Positions 16,225-26,101 are shown, counted from the first letter of the stretch. The stretch is DNA of 64,000 nt from Lachnospiraceae bacterium (GCA_014804675.1 JAAUZH010000009.1:35684-99683), one strand, 5' to 3'. Notes: generated by a model not told the origin, from the letters alone. Translations and numbers: made by a program.

Positions 16225-16983
16225 TTGAGTGCTTTTTTAAAACAGGATTTGAAAAGAGCCGTTATGAACAAAGGATTTTTTGTAGCAGTATTGTTGATTC
16301 ATGCGATTTTTATCCATGCAATCAGAATTAATACAAATTTTGAAGGAAATCCCAGTACATACGAGATTATAAGTGTGGCAATGTCCCTTTCTGGCTTTTC
16401 CCCCTTTGCGGCGGTATTTCCAGTTTTGAGCTATTCTGTCAGCTTTTGTGAGGAGTATCGCAGCGGCTATCTCAGGATGATAACCGCAAGAACGGACTGG
16501 AAACGTTATGGATGGATCCGGATTTTGTCTACGGGGCTTTCAGGTGGAATCATCATTGCCCTTCCCTTTGCAGTAGTCTGTACTATTGCCTATGTGCTTG
16601 GTATACACGGTACAGAAGGCTTGACCGAAGGGGGCTTATATTACGGCACAAGGATGTGGTATTATCTGGAGCAATATGGAGACTGGTATATATTAGTTGG
16701 AAAAGTCCTGCTGGGATTTTTGTTTGGAGTTTTATGGGCGCTTGTGGGAATGGCATTTGCCATATGGTTTTGCAACCGGTATGTGGCATTGCTTGCTCCG
16801 TTTATCTTATACGAGATTATGTGGATTATGCTATATAATATCCCGTTTTTGAATCCTGTATTTTTATTTAAGGGGGATAATCTGCAATCCTATTCCCTAT
16901 CGGGATTTATACAGTTTATATATATCATAATCACAGTATATGTTATATGGATAGGCTTGAGAAAGAGGGTGCATGATGAGTAG
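16225..16983 (+). CDS. ABC-2-type membrane protein 1
   Basis: A 252-residue integral membrane protein with about six hydrophobic helices; SFCEEYRSGYLRMITARTDW is the conserved cytoplasmic segment typical of ABC-2 permeases. The TTG start is supported by GGAGGAG 10 nt upstream; no ATG fits. It overlaps the next gene by 11 nt. It is the first of three membrane subunits encoded with one ATPase at 18525. Confidence 0.75.
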   Translation: MSAFLKQDLKRAVMNKGFFVAVLLIHAIFIHAIRINTNFEGNPSTYEIISVAMSLSGFSPFAAVFPVLSYSVSFCEEYRSGYLRMITARTDWKRYGWIRILSTGLSGGIIIALPFAVVCTIAYVLGIHGTEGLTEGGLYYGTRMWYYLEQYGDWYILVGKVLLGFLFGVLWALVGMAFAIWFCNRYVALLAPFILYEIMWIMLYNIPFLNPVFLFKGDNLQSYSLSGFIQFIYIIITVYVIWIGLRKRVHDE

Positions 16984-17830
16984 GATAAAGGAAATTCTAA
17001 GCTTATGTATTTATGAATTTCGTATACAGTTTACATCGAAACGCGTATGGCTGGGATACCTGGTGGGAATCGTCATTATCCTAAAGCAATCAGTAGAATA
17101 TCTGGCATATGCAGATAGTACAGGAGAAGCCGTGAATGTATTGGATGCGTTTATAATTGCCGGGAATAATTATAACACGGTGATGTTCCTTGTGCTGGGT
17201 TGGCTTCTTGTGATTTCGGAGGCTCCTTTTGTAGATAACAATTCTGCTTATGTAATCTACCGGACACAGAGAAAAAACTGGAATAAAGCAATGGTCTTAT
17301 ATGTCATGCTTCAGGCTGTGATATACTATGGAATTTTGGCAGTTTCCACAATTCTCTTTAGCTGTAGGAATGGATTTTTTGCAAATATATGGAGCAAACC
17401 ACTAACGAAGCTGGCAGGGAATGGAATAAATGTCCAACAGTATAATGTAAGCTTTCCTTATTCCTCATTTATGCAGGAAACTACGGTGTTTTCTGGTTTT
17501 TTACAGACATGGCTTCTGATTTTTATATATGGTCTGATTATGGGACTGCTTCTGTACACATTTAGCTTATTTTCCAATCAGATTGCAGGAGTTATTGTGG
17601 TGTTCCTGTTCCACTTTTTGGGCTACGAGATTATGAAAGAGGGATTCATGATGATAATCAAATATTCCCTTCTGGCTCGTTCTATTCTGGTTTTACAAGT
17701 AGGAAGTGATACGGGAACCAATGTATTTGAAACCTATCGGATATATGGGATTTTGATTTTGTTGATTTTGGGCCTTTCCGGCAGGCTTGTGAAGTATGTG
17801 GATTTCAGAGATATATCAAAAGGAGAATAA
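16973..17830 (+). CDS. ABC-2-type membrane protein 2
   Basis: A 285-residue protein with about six membrane helices (GYLVGIVIILKQSVEYL, VMFLVLGWLLVISEAPFV, and others). The segment VIYRTQRKNWNKAMVLYV is an ABC-2 cytoplasmic loop. It overlaps the gene before it (ATG at 16973 or 16976) and is followed after 4 nt by the third membrane gene. The substrate is unknown. Confidence 0.75.
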   Translation: MMSRIKEILSLCIYEFRIQFTSKRVWLGYLVGIVIILKQSVEYLAYADSTGEAVNVLDAFIIAGNNYNTVMFLVLGWLLVISEAPFVDNNSAYVIYRTQRKNWNKAMVLYVMLQAVIYYGILAVSTILFSCRNGFFANIWSKPLTKLAGNGINVQQYNVSFPYSSFMQETTVFSGFLQTWLLIFIYGLIMGLLLYTFSLFSNQIAGVIVVFLFHFLGYEIMKEGFMMIIKYSLLARSILVLQVGSDTGTNVFETYRIYGILILLILGLSGRLVKYVDFRDISKGE

Positions 17831-17834
17831 AACA

Positions 17835-18524
17835 GTGTTGGTTGTACAGCGAATAAGAAGAGTATGGAATCAGTGGAATTTGTTGTTGACAATATGCTTT
17901 GCTTTTTTTGTATATAACTGGACGTGGCAGAAGCAGGACCCGATAATGGAAATTCTTGGAGGAATTCCTGATTATGGGGGAAAAAACATAGAACTTGTAC
18001 CCCTTGGGAAATGGCTGTTCCTATTTGCATTTTTCCTCTTTATAGTCTGTAAGGAAATACAGACAGACTTGAAAATAAGGAAATTTAAACTTTATCGGTA
18101 TCAAAACTTTATGGCATGGTGGAGAGAGCATTTTTTTAGCATACATTTTACTAATGGGATTGCATTTCTGATAGCATATCTGATATGGGCGGGCTTAGGA
18201 GAAATGAATATGCAGTTGGCAGCCGCATTAACATTCTTCCTCCACTTAAGCAGTATGGTCAGCATTCTGCTGGCGGTTGATTATATCAGTACAGTAAAGC
18301 TGGCTCCCGGCATTCTCATTGTGGCAGAAGGAGTTGGTTATGTATTGTCTGTGAACTATGATATTCCATGGCTTGCCTGCGGAATGTATAACAGAAGTGT
18401 TTTTGTCAGGACGGATGGATTTTGGATAGGAACCTTGGTGGCTGAAGTCGTGGTAACTGTCATTTGTTTTCTGGCGGTGCCTGTATTGTGGAAGAAAGAT
18501 ATTCTGGAAAGGAAGGAAAACTAA
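17835..18524 (+). CDS. ABC transporter membrane protein 3
   Basis: A 229-residue protein with about six hydrophobic segments. I chose the GTG at 17835 because AGGAG lies 9 nt upstream; earlier starts overlap the preceding gene by over 30 nt. It is weakly conserved compared with its neighbours, but the position directly before the ATPase with no gap supports it as a third membrane component. Confidence 0.7.
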   Translation: MLVVQRIRRVWNQWNLLLTICFAFFVYNWTWQKQDPIMEILGGIPDYGGKNIELVPLGKWLFLFAFFLFIVCKEIQTDLKIRKFKLYRYQNFMAWWREHFFSIHFTNGIAFLIAYLIWAGLGEMNMQLAAALTFFLHLSSMVSILLAVDYISTVKLAPGILIVAEGVGYVLSVNYDIPWLACGMYNRSVFVRTDGFWIGTLVAEVVVTVICFLAVPVLWKKDILERKEN

Positions 18525-19187
18525 ATGGAATATGTGGTAAAGGTAGAAAATGTTAGCAAAAACTTCAAAAATGAACAGGTATTAAAGGATGTGAGTGTTT
18601 GCTTTGAAAAGGGAAAAATATATGGGATTGTAGGAAAAAACGGTTCAGGAAAGACGATGCTCTTTAAAACGATTATCGGTTATGTAAGACCCAGCTTTGG
18701 CAAGGTATATGTAAAAGAGAAAGAGATTGGAAAAGATATGGATTTTGCTGAAAATGTTGGGGTAATTATTGAGACGCCCGGGTTCCTATCAGGTTACAGT
18801 GCATACAAGAATCTGGAATATCTTGCAGCCATTCGGAATAAGGTTACGAAGCAACAGATAAAGGAGGCAATCTCATTGGTAGGCTTAGATGCCGAAAGCA
18901 CAAAAAAGGTAGGAAAGTTTTCCCTTGGTATGCGCCAGAGACTTGGAATTGCACAGGCAATCATGGAGAATCCCGATTTGATTATTCTTGATGAGCCAAT
19001 GAATGGATTGGATAAGCAGGGAATTGTGCTTGTAAAAGAACTGTTGCTTCGGTTGAAAAAGGAAGGAAAAACCGTTCTTCTCGCCAGCCATTATGCAGAG
19101 GATATGGAAATCTGTGATGAGATTTATGAGATGGATGCGGGATGCCTGACGAAAAAAGTATTTTATAATCAAGAAGAGATTGAATGA
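18525..19187 (+). CDS. ABC transporter ATP-binding protein
   Basis: A 220-residue ATPase. The Walker A motif is GKNGSGKT, the signature FSLGMRQRLGIAQ, Walker B LIILDEPMNGLD, and the switch His is in LLASHYAEDM. This branch is that of ABC-2 exporters for lantibiotic immunity and similar peptides (family knowledge). The ATG follows the previous stop directly. With the three membrane proteins, the lipoprotein and the small secreted protein it makes a six-gene export or self-protection unit. Confidence 0.9.
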   Translation: MEYVVKVENVSKNFKNEQVLKDVSVCFEKGKIYGIVGKNGSGKTMLFKTIIGYVRPSFGKVYVKEKEIGKDMDFAENVGVIIETPGFLSGYSAYKNLEYLAAIRNKVTKQQIKEAISLVGLDAESTKKVGKFSLGMRQRLGIAQAIMENPDLIILDEPMNGLDKQGIVLVKELLLRLKKEGKTVLLASHYAEDMEICDEIYEMDAGCLTKKVFYNQEEIE

Positions 19188-19587
19188 AGACTTAGTTCGC
19201 CAAAATGCATCCTCAGAATATCCTCAAGTCGAAACCTCTTTTACGAACCAGCCACAGCATATCGCCCGCATTGAGGATAACGGCCTTTCGATACACAGTG
19301 GGAGCCGGCAGAGCATATGGCAGTCTTTTGGTCCTATAAGGAAAGTCCCCGATACAAGATCGGGGAAAAGTAAAGGCGCCGGTTCTTACGCACCGTATTT
19401 TGGTGCGTTAGTACCGCTGCGTCTTTGCAGAGCGAAAGCGTGCCCCTAAGATTGCCCTATGCTATGCCGGCTCCTACGTCCTCTCATCCAAATCCCCCCT
19501 CCCTTCCGCAACAATCCCCTCTTGCCCCAATTCCATCAAAGCAGTACAATAGGAAAAACCAATCCAAAGCGAAAGGAGCAACCCAAA
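19188..19587. other. Intergenic holding palindromic element copy 3
   Basis: From 19188 to 19283 there is a short non-repeat stretch open in one frame (LVRQNASSEYPQVET, then FTNQPQHIARIEDNG) that runs on into the repeat; it has no supported start and may be a gene tail. The palindromic element then fills 19284-19489. The last 98 nt hold the leader of the response regulator gene. Confidence 0.6.
19284..19489 (+). repeat. Large palindromic element, copy 3 (long form)
   Basis: A 206-bp element starting CCTTTCGATACACAGTGGGA and ending GGCTCCTACGTCCTCTCATC. The arms GAGCCGGCAGAGCATATGG and CCCTATGCTATGCCGGCTC pair imperfectly. Inside are hairpin A, CCCCGAT-acaag-ATCGGGG (19347-19365), hairpin B, ACGCACC-N7-GGTGCGT (19388-19408), and the core TGCAGAGCGAAAGCGTGCC with GCGAAAGC at 19432-19439. 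Confidence 0.85.
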
Positions 19588-20259
19588 TTGGAAGTCTATT
19601 ATACAGAGGACGATAAGCACATAGCACAAGGCGTAAAAGCCTACCTGGAAGCAAAAGACCTTCACGTTACTATCCTTGAAACCGCTTCTGCCACCAAACA
19701 GGCCCTGCTGAAAAAGCAGCCCGCCATAATCCTTATTGACTGGAATCTGCCGGATGGAAGCGGTGATTTGTTATGCGGCTGGATTCGAAGACGTTTCGGG
19801 GACAGCCTTCCGGTTTTGTTTTTAACGGTAAAGGGAGAAACAGAAGATATTGTAAAAGGATTTCAAAATGGAGCGGATGACTATGTGGTAAAGCCCTTTG
19901 AGCTGGAGATACTGTATTCCAGAATGATGGCAATATTGCGAAGAGCAGGAAATTATGAGGCGGATAAGTTGTTTTGTGACAGGATTCATCTGGACAGGGA
20001 AAAGATGAAGGTCTGTCATGAGGATCAGGAAGTGCTGCTAAGCCGTATGGAATATCAGGTATTGCTCCGGCTTATGGAGAATAAAGGAAAGACGGTTACT
20101 AGAAAGAAACTGTTGGAAGAAATATGGGATTCCAATGGAAACTTTGTAAACGATAATACATTGACAGTGACCATGAAGCGGCTTAGGGAAAAGCTTGGAA
20201 ATCCGCCATGTATCAAAACAGTCCGAAGCTTTGGCTATCGTATGGAGGATACCTTATGA
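19588..20259 (+). CDS. OmpR-family response regulator
   Basis: A 223-residue regulator with an N-terminal receiver (acidic pair in YYTEDDKH, phosphoacceptor in ILIDWNLPDGSG, Lys in DDYVVKPFELEIL) and a C-terminal winged helix (LSRMEYQVLLRLMENKGKTV, VTMKRLREKLGNPPCI, TVRSFGYRM). The TTG at 19588 is supported by GAAAGGAG about 10 nt upstream; no ATG fits. The stop overlaps the kinase start (ATGA). Together with the kinase and the MacB-type exporter it forms a peptide-antibiotic sensing and detoxification module of the BceRS-BceAB kind. Confidence 0.88.
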   Translation: MEVYYTEDDKHIAQGVKAYLEAKDLHVTILETASATKQALLKKQPAIILIDWNLPDGSGDLLCGWIRRRFGDSLPVLFLTVKGETEDIVKGFQNGADDYVVKPFELEILYSRMMAILRRAGNYEADKLFCDRIHLDREKMKVCHEDQEVLLSRMEYQVLLRLMENKGKTVTRKKLLEEIWDSNGNFVNDNTLTVTMKRLREKLGNPPCIKTVRSFGYRMEDTL

Positions 20260-21443
20260 TATCTCATAAAAACAGGAAAACCACCGTTCTGTTGATTTTG
20301 ACGGTTTCTTTACTGAGCATAGCATTGGTTTCCGCTTTTTGGGCATATTGGTATAGTCAGGCGCAGTTTGACCTGCTTTCACGGATATGTGGGCAGTTGG
20401 CAGAAATGGGGCCGGAGGAAGAACAGAGGCTGTTGACAATACTAAAGCAGTATCGGTCAGGAGCAGGATTAAGAAACGAGGAAAGCGGATTCTTATTACA
20501 GCATGGATATGGGGCAAAGGATTTCTGGATGAATGGACAACCAGATTTTTGGACAGTGACAGGGGCTTTTTTTGTTGCAGGAAGCCTTTTCTTTCTGCTT
20601 CTGTTTTTTCTTCTTGAAAGAAAGAACCGAAGACGGATTGAAGAACTGACCGCTTATCTGGAACAGGTGAATTTGCAGGGAGTGGGAACCATGATACAGG
20701 GGAGGGAGGATGCGTTCTCTTTGCTGCAGGATGAAATCTATAAAACAGTAACCGCCTTGTATCAAACAAGGGAGAACGCTTTAAAAGCAAAGGAAAATTA
20801 TGCGGAAAACCTGGCAAACATCGCCCATCAGCTGAAAACGCCCATTACGGCAGCCTCTGTTTCCCTGCAGCTTTTAAAAGAAAAGGAACCATCTGCATAT
20901 GTAGAGCAGGTTCTTGGACAGCTGGAACGATTGAGTGTCTTAGAGGAAGGACTGCTTCGGCTTTCCCGCATTGATTCCGGCAATTTAAAGCTGGAACGGG
21001 AGCAGGTGGATATTTATACCGTATTAAATCTTGCGGCGGACAATCTGTGTGAACTGTTAGAAGAAAAACAGGTGAGAGTGGAAATCCCGGAACATGGATG
21101 TATTGCCATATCAGGGGATATGGACTGGACTATGGAGGCTTTCCTGAATCTATTGAAAAACTGTATGGAGCACTCCGCTGCCGGAGGGACGATTTATTGT
21201 GACTATTCTAAAAACCCCTTATATACGGAAATCCGAATATGGGATGAAGGGAAGGGCTTTGCAAAAGAAGATCTGCCTTATCTCTTTAAACGTTTTTATA
21301 GGGGAAAGAACGCAGGAGACGGAGGAATCGGCATTGGACTTGCTCTTGCCAAGTCCATTTTTGAACTGCAAAACGGAACGATTACCGCAGGAAATCTGCC
21401 AGATGGAGGAGCCTGCTTTGAAGTCAGGGTTTACAGTCACTGA
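20256..21443 (+). CDS. Sensor histidine kinase
   Basis: A 395-residue kinase: one membrane helix near the N-terminus and one at about residues 105-125, enclosing an extracellular loop of about 70 residues. The H-box is NIAHQLKTPITAA, the N-box FLNLLKNCMEHSA, and the G-boxes IWDEGKGF and GIGIGLALAKSIF. The ATG at 20256 overlaps the regulator stop and follows GGAGG. The extracellular loop suggests direct sensing, unlike the short-loop BceS kinases, which sense through their transporter (inference). Confidence 0.88.
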   Translation: MISHKNRKTTVLLILTVSLLSIALVSAFWAYWYSQAQFDLLSRICGQLAEMGPEEEQRLLTILKQYRSGAGLRNEESGFLLQHGYGAKDFWMNGQPDFWTVTGAFFVAGSLFFLLLFFLLERKNRRRIEELTAYLEQVNLQGVGTMIQGREDAFSLLQDEIYKTVTALYQTRENALKAKENYAENLANIAHQLKTPITAASVSLQLLKEKEPSAYVEQVLGQLERLSVLEEGLLRLSRIDSGNLKLEREQVDIYTVLNLAADNLCELLEEKQVRVEIPEHGCIAISGDMDWTMEAFLNLLKNCMEHSAAGGTIYCDYSKNPLYTEIRIWDEGKGFAKEDLPYLFKRFYRGKNAGDGGIGIGLALAKSIFELQNGTITAGNLPDGGACFEVRVYSH

Positions 21444-21514
21444 GCTGTCACTTTTCTTTGTTACAATGAAATGGTAGTAAACATACGATTTCAGGACAGG
21501 AAAGGGAGGAAAAG

Positions 21515-22195
21515 ATGGAGATTTTGAAATGTCAGGGAGTAAGGAAAGTATACGGCACCGGCAATAATCAGGTGACAGCCTTGGATCACATTGACCTATC
21601 CATAGAGAAAGGGGAATTTGTAGCAATCATTGGAGCTTCCGGCTCCGGAAAATCCACGTTGTTGCATATTCTTGGGAGTGTCGATAAGCCCTCGGAGGGA
21701 AAGGTCATCATAGAAGGAACGGACCTTTCTACTTTGAATCAGACAAGGGCGGCAATTTTCAGGCGCAGAAAGGTGGGGTTGATTTATCAGTTTTACAATC
21801 TGATTCCCACGCTGACCATCCGGAAAAATATTCTTATGCCCCTATTGCTGGATAAGAAAAAGCCGAACTGGGAGTATTTTGAGCAGATTGTAAATTCTTT
21901 GGGAATCGAGGACAAGCTGGAAGCGCTTCCAAACCAGTTGCCCGGAGGGCAGCAGCAGCGGGCTGCCATCGCCCGGTCTTTGATCTATCGTCCGGCACTG
22001 CTTTTAGCGGATGAGCCTACCGGAAATCTGGATCAGAAAAATTCAAAAGAAATCATAGATATGCTGAAACTGTCCAACCGTAATCTGAACCAGACGATTT
22101 TGCTGATTACCCATGATGAAAAGGTGGCGCTGGAAGCAGACCGTATTGTGACTATTGAGGATGGCCGGATCATCAGCGATGAGAAGCGGGGGTGA
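21515..22195 (+). CDS. MacB/BceA-type ABC ATPase
   Basis: A 226-residue ATPase with Walker A GASGSGKST, signature PGGQQQRAAIARSL, Walker B LLLADEPTGNLD and switch region LLITHDEKVALEADRI. The tail VTIEDGRIISDE is typical of MacB/LolD/BceA ATPases. AAAGGGAGGAAAAG precedes the ATG. The stop overlaps the GTG start of the permease by 4 nt. Confidence 0.92.
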   Translation: MEILKCQGVRKVYGTGNNQVTALDHIDLSIEKGEFVAIIGASGSGKSTLLHILGSVDKPSEGKVIIEGTDLSTLNQTRAAIFRRRKVGLIYQFYNLIPTLTIRKNILMPLLLDKKKPNWEYFEQIVNSLGIEDKLEALPNQLPGGQQQRAAIARSLIYRPALLLADEPTGNLDQKNSKEIIDMLKLSNRNLNQTILLITHDEKVALEADRIVTIEDGRIISDEKRG

Positions 22196-24420
22196 GGAAG
22201 ATGTGGAAGGATTATTCGGCAGGTTACATGAAAAACAACCGGGCTTGTGGCATTTCCATTATGGCGGCATCTTTCATTGCTGCACTGTTTCTTTCTTTTC
22301 TGTGCAGCCTGTTTTACAATTTCTGGCTGGACAGCATAGAAGGGACGAAGCTGGAGAATGGGGACTGGCATGGGCGTATTACCGGAGAAATAAACGGGGA
22401 TGCTCTGTCAGAAATCAATCATTTTGCCAACGTAGAAAAGGCGGTTATCAATGAGGAGTTATCCGGAGAGCAGGGAATCGTGGTGGATGTGTATTTTTAT
22501 AATAAAAGAACAGTCTATCAGGACATGTCCAGCCTTATAAATGCTCTGGGACTTAAAGAACATGCGGCTGACTATAATTATCAGCTTTTATCGCTGTATT
22601 TCATCCGGATTCCGGGGGATGAGATGCCAAGGCTCCTGATGCCGGCTTATCTGGCGATAGTGTTGCTTGTGTGCTTTTCTCTTGTTCTGGTGATTCATAA
22701 TTCTTTTGCTGTGTCCATGAACAGCAGAATTCACCAGTTTGGAATTTTTTCCAGCATTGGAGCTGCGCCCGGGCAAATCCTGATATGTCTGATACAGGAG
22801 GCCCTCATACTTGCCATGGTGCCGATTCTGCTTGGGATTTTATTAGGAATTGCTCTCGGTTCTGGCACGGTATGGGCCATGAGCGCCTTTGCGGCCAATC
22901 TTTCGGGAGGGCGGCAGGTAGTCTTTCATTGTCATCCGTTGATTTTGGCGGCTATCTTTCTGTTATCGGCTTTTACGGTGCTTATTTCTGCATGGATTCC
23001 TGCAAGAAAGTTAAGCAGGCTGACGCCCCTTGAAGCAATCCGGGGTACGGGCGAACTGCAGTTGAAAAAAAAGAAAGGGATTCCATTAAACAAACATTCC
23101 CGTATATTATCCGCATTGTTTGGAATAGAAGGGGAACTGGCGGGAAATGCATGTAAGGCGCAAAGGAAAGCTCTTCGTACTACAACGATTTCATTGACGT
23201 TTGCTTTTTTGGGGTTCATGTTGATACAATGCTTTTTTACTCTTTCTGGCATCAGTACAAATCATACCTATTTTGAAGCCTATCAGGATGTATGGGATGT
23301 GATGGTAACGGTAAAGGACACCGGGATAGAAGAGTTTGAACCCCTGGGGGAAATAGAAAAAGTAGATGGGATGCGAAACGGTATCATTTATCAAAAGGCA
23401 GAAGCGCTAAGCATTATTCCCGCAGAAAATATAAGTGATGAATTACTTGCGTTAGGCGGTCTGGAAGCGGTGGCAGGCTCTTCTGTGTCTGTTGCAGAAA
23501 ATTCTTTTTTGGTAAAGGCGCCTATTGTGATTCTGGATGACAAAAGCTTTCAGGAATATTGCAAACAGATTGGTATAATGCCTGAAGCGGGCGGAAGTAT
23601 TCTGGTGAACCGGATATGGGATAGCATAAACAGTAATTTCCGTTATCGGAAATATATTCCTTATATTACGGAAAACAGAGCTTCTCTTACTTTGCAAAGC
23701 ACCGGACAGGCTGGAAATCAGGCTGAAATCCGGATACTTGCCTATACACAGGATTGTCCTGCTTTACGGGAGGAATATGCTGATTATGGGTTAGTGAATG
23801 TGATTCCCCTATCTCTTTGGAAAGAAATAGCAGGGCAGATTGGCGATGCCCAAAAGGATATTTATATCCAGCTGCTTGCAAAAGAGGGCGCTGCTCTGGA
23901 TGAGTTGAATGCCTTGGAAGAAAATGTGGCACAAATTATCGGAACGGAGTATGAAATCGAAAGTGAGAACCGCATTGGGGAGAAGATTGCAAACGATGAA
24001 ATGATAAGGGGCTATGAACTGATATTAGGTGGATTTTGTGTTTTGCTTGCCATTATTGGGATTGCCCATGTGTTTTCCAATACTTTAGGGTTCTTATGCC
24101 AAAGGAAACGGGAATTTGCCCGTTATATGTCTGTTGGCATGACAGCGGAAGGAATGCGGAAAATGTTCTGTGTGGAAGCACTGGTAATTGCCGGACGTCC
24201 GGTGCTCATGGCATTGGTTTTGACAATAGCGGCGGTGGCATTCATGATCAAGACAAGCTATCTGGACCCTGTAGAATTTATCAGGGTGGCTCCGGTTGTG
24301 CCGATTCTCTTATTTATTCTGGTGGTATTTGGATGTATCGGGCTGGCTTATTATATTGGAGGAAGAAAGGTGCTTAGAAGCAGTCTGGTGGGTGCGCTGC
24401 GTGATGATACGATGGTGTAA
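22192..24420 (+). CDS. FtsX-like ABC permease, 742 residues
   Basis: A large permease with two FtsX domains: helices near residues 20-40, 145-165, 195-215 and 250-270, a large extracellular region (about 300-590), and three more helices in the last 150 residues. Motifs such as FGIFSSIGAAPGQILICLIQEA and FARYMSVGMTAEGMRKMFCVE are the coupling helices. BceB-type permeases in this size class remove peptide antibiotics from their lipid targets (family knowledge). The start is GTG 22192 (coupled to the ATPase stop) or ATG 22201. A terminator follows at 24465. Confidence 0.88.
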   Translation: MRKMWKDYSAGYMKNNRACGISIMAASFIAALFLSFLCSLFYNFWLDSIEGTKLENGDWHGRITGEINGDALSEINHFANVEKAVINEELSGEQGIVVDVYFYNKRTVYQDMSSLINALGLKEHAADYNYQLLSLYFIRIPGDEMPRLLMPAYLAIVLLVCFSLVLVIHNSFAVSMNSRIHQFGIFSSIGAAPGQILICLIQEALILAMVPILLGILLGIALGSGTVWAMSAFAANLSGGRQVVFHCHPLILAAIFLLSAFTVLISAWIPARKLSRLTPLEAIRGTGELQLKKKKGIPLNKHSRILSALFGIEGELAGNACKAQRKALRTTTISLTFAFLGFMLIQCFFTLSGISTNHTYFEAYQDVWDVMVTVKDTGIEEFEPLGEIEKVDGMRNGIIYQKAEALSIIPAENISDELLALGGLEAVAGSSVSVAENSFLVKAPIVILDDKSFQEYCKQIGIMPEAGGSILVNRIWDSINSNFRYRKYIPYITENRASLTLQSTGQAGNQAEIRILAYTQDCPALREEYADYGLVNVIPLSLWKEIAGQIGDAQKDIYIQLLAKEGAALDELNALEENVAQIIGTEYEIESENRIGEKIANDEMIRGYELILGGFCVLLAIIGIAHVFSNTLGFLCQRKREFARYMSVGMTAEGMRKMFCVEALVIAGRPVLMALVLTIAAVAFMIKTSYLDPVEFIRVAPVVPILLFILVVFGCIGLAYYIGGRKVLRSSLVGALRDDTMV

Positions 24421-24464
24421 TAGGGAAAAATGAAGAGCCCAGTTCAGATTGAGCATCTGAACAA

Positions 24465-24504
24465 AAAACGCTATGCAACGGTGTACCAATTTGCATAGCG
24501 TTTT
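24465..24504. terminator. Bidirectional terminator between convergent genes
   Basis: AAAACGCTATGCAA (24465-24478) pairs with TTGCATAGCGTTTT (24491-24504). A-run and T-run flanks make it work in both directions, ending the ABC permease and the aminotransferase. Confidence 0.85.
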
Positions 24505-24557
24505 CTATTTGCCAATAGCCTTTATTTTTTCTTGCTTTCTGCATGGATTCCCCAAGC

Positions 24558-25850
24558 TTATGCTTGTATTTGCTCCAAATATTTCTCCACGCTTGCAAGC
24601 TTCACGCAAAGCACAAAGACCGTTGCAGCCTGCCGCATCTCTTCCGGAGTTGGAAAGGTAGGTGCGATACGGATATTGGAATCCTCCGGATCCTTGCCGT
24701 AAGGGAACGTGGCACCTGCGCCAGTCAGCACAACGCCCAACGCCTTGCACTTTGCAACAATATTCTTTGCGCAGCCCGGAAGGGAGTTAAAGGAAATAAA
24801 ATATCCTCCTCTTGGCTTAATCCAGCTTCCGATTTCAAGTCCCGTAAGCTCCGTCTCCAATGTATCAAGCACTGCCTCGAACTTAGGACGGATGGCATTT
24901 GCATGAAGCTTCATATGTTCACGAAGTCCATTGATATCTTTGAAAAATCTTGAGTGCCTAAGCTGATTGATTTTGTCGTGGCCTATGGTCTGGACGCTCA
25001 TCTGCTTCATAATATGTTCAATATTGTTTAAGGAAGAAGCAATAGCCGATATACCGGACCCTGGGAAGCTGATCTTTGAGGTAGATGAAAATATGTAAAC
25101 CATGTCCGGGTTTCCTGCCTTTTCACATTCCTCCAGTATATTCAATATCTCATCCTGCACATCCTCATACAGATGATGGAGACAGTAGGCATTGTCCCAA
25201 TAGATGCGGAAATCCTCTGCAGCAGGTTTTAAATTAGCAAAACGCCTTACTACCTCATCCGAGTAGGAAATGCCGGTTGGGTTAGAATACTTGGGCACGC
25301 ACCAGATGCCTTTCACCGAAGCGTCATTGTTTACATATTTCTCCACCATATCCATATCCGGACCATCGTCATATAAGGGAATATTTATCATCTCAATACC
25401 AAAAAACTCTGTGATTTTAAAATGCCTGTCATATCCCGGAACAGGACACAAAAATGTTACCTTATCCAGCTTGCACCATGGGGTGGAACCATTTACGCCA
25501 TGGGTCATGGAACGGGAAACCATGTCATACATAATATTCAGGCTGGAATTGCCGCACACAATCACATTGTCCTTTTGAACGGACATCATATCAGCCATCA
25601 GTTTCCTGCTCTCCCCAATCCCGTCTAAATCCCCATAATTACGGGTGTCATTTCCAAGCAATGTTGTCATGTCAGAATCACTGGTAATCACATCCAGCAT
25701 GGGCATAGAAAATGCCAGCTGTGAAAATCCCGGCTTTCCCCTTGCCATATTGAGATTCAGACCCTGTCCCTCCAGTGTCTTGTATTCTTCCTCCAGCGCT
25801 GCCTTCAATGTCAGCAGCTCATCTTTCGTCATATCCTTGTATGCCTTCAT
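24558..25850 (-). CDS. Aspartate-type aminotransferase (class I, MocR-like branch)
   Basis: A 430-residue PLP enzyme. NLNMARGKPGFSQLAFSMPM is the N-terminal arm typical of the bacterial aspartate aminotransferase branch once called MocR-like (family knowledge). NYGDLDGIGESRKLMADMM, VPKYSNPTGISYSDE (Asn-Pro of the active site), FRIYWDNAYCLHHLY (Asp and Tyr that hold PLP) and FSSTSKISFPGSGISA (Schiff-base Lys) are all intact. The start at 25850 gives MKAYKDMTKDEL with GGAGG 7 nt upstream; the ATG at 25871 includes that ribosome site within the frame and is less likely. A - strand promoter reads TAGACT (25915-25920), 17 nt, TATAAT (25892-25897). Confidence 0.88.
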   Translation of the reverse strand: MKAYKDMTKDELLTLKAALEEEYKTLEGQGLNLNMARGKPGFSQLAFSMPMLDVITSDSDMTTLLGNDTRNYGDLDGIGESRKLMADMMSVQKDNVIVCGNSSLNIMYDMVSRSMTHGVNGSTPWCKLDKVTFLCPVPGYDRHFKITEFFGIEMINIPLYDDGPDMDMVEKYVNNDASVKGIWCVPKYSNPTGISYSDEVVRRFANLKPAAEDFRIYWDNAYCLHHLYEDVQDEILNILEECEKAGNPDMVYIFSSTSKISFPGSGISAIASSLNNIEHIMKQMSVQTIGHDKINQLRHSRFFKDINGLREHMKLHANAIRPKFEAVLDTLETELTGLEIGSWIKPRGGYFISFNSLPGCAKNIVAKCKALGVVLTGAGATFPYGKDPEDSNIRIAPTFPTPEEMRQAATVFVLCVKLASVEKYLEQIQA

Positions 25851-26101
25851 GTTATTGCCTCCATTTTCCATTTTTCTTACTCTAAGGACAGATTATATCA
25901 CATTCAGGATGTAAAGTCTATTATTGGAACTAAACATACCTCTGTGTTGATGTAACAGCTGAAGTGAAGAGTTTATTGTTATCATATTGCAGTTGTAAAA
26001 ATTTGAACTTTTAAGGCAAATCGTTTACAATAAGACCATGTTGCGGTTTTATGTCAAGAGACAAATAGGAAGTTGTTAAAGAGGATTAGGATAAAGACAT
26101 T

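Noticed and set aside
19180..19449. An 89-codon ORF running into palindromic element copy 3
   Set aside because: No good start, and more than half of it is repeat sequence; the first 30 codons may be a gene tail but match nothing I know.
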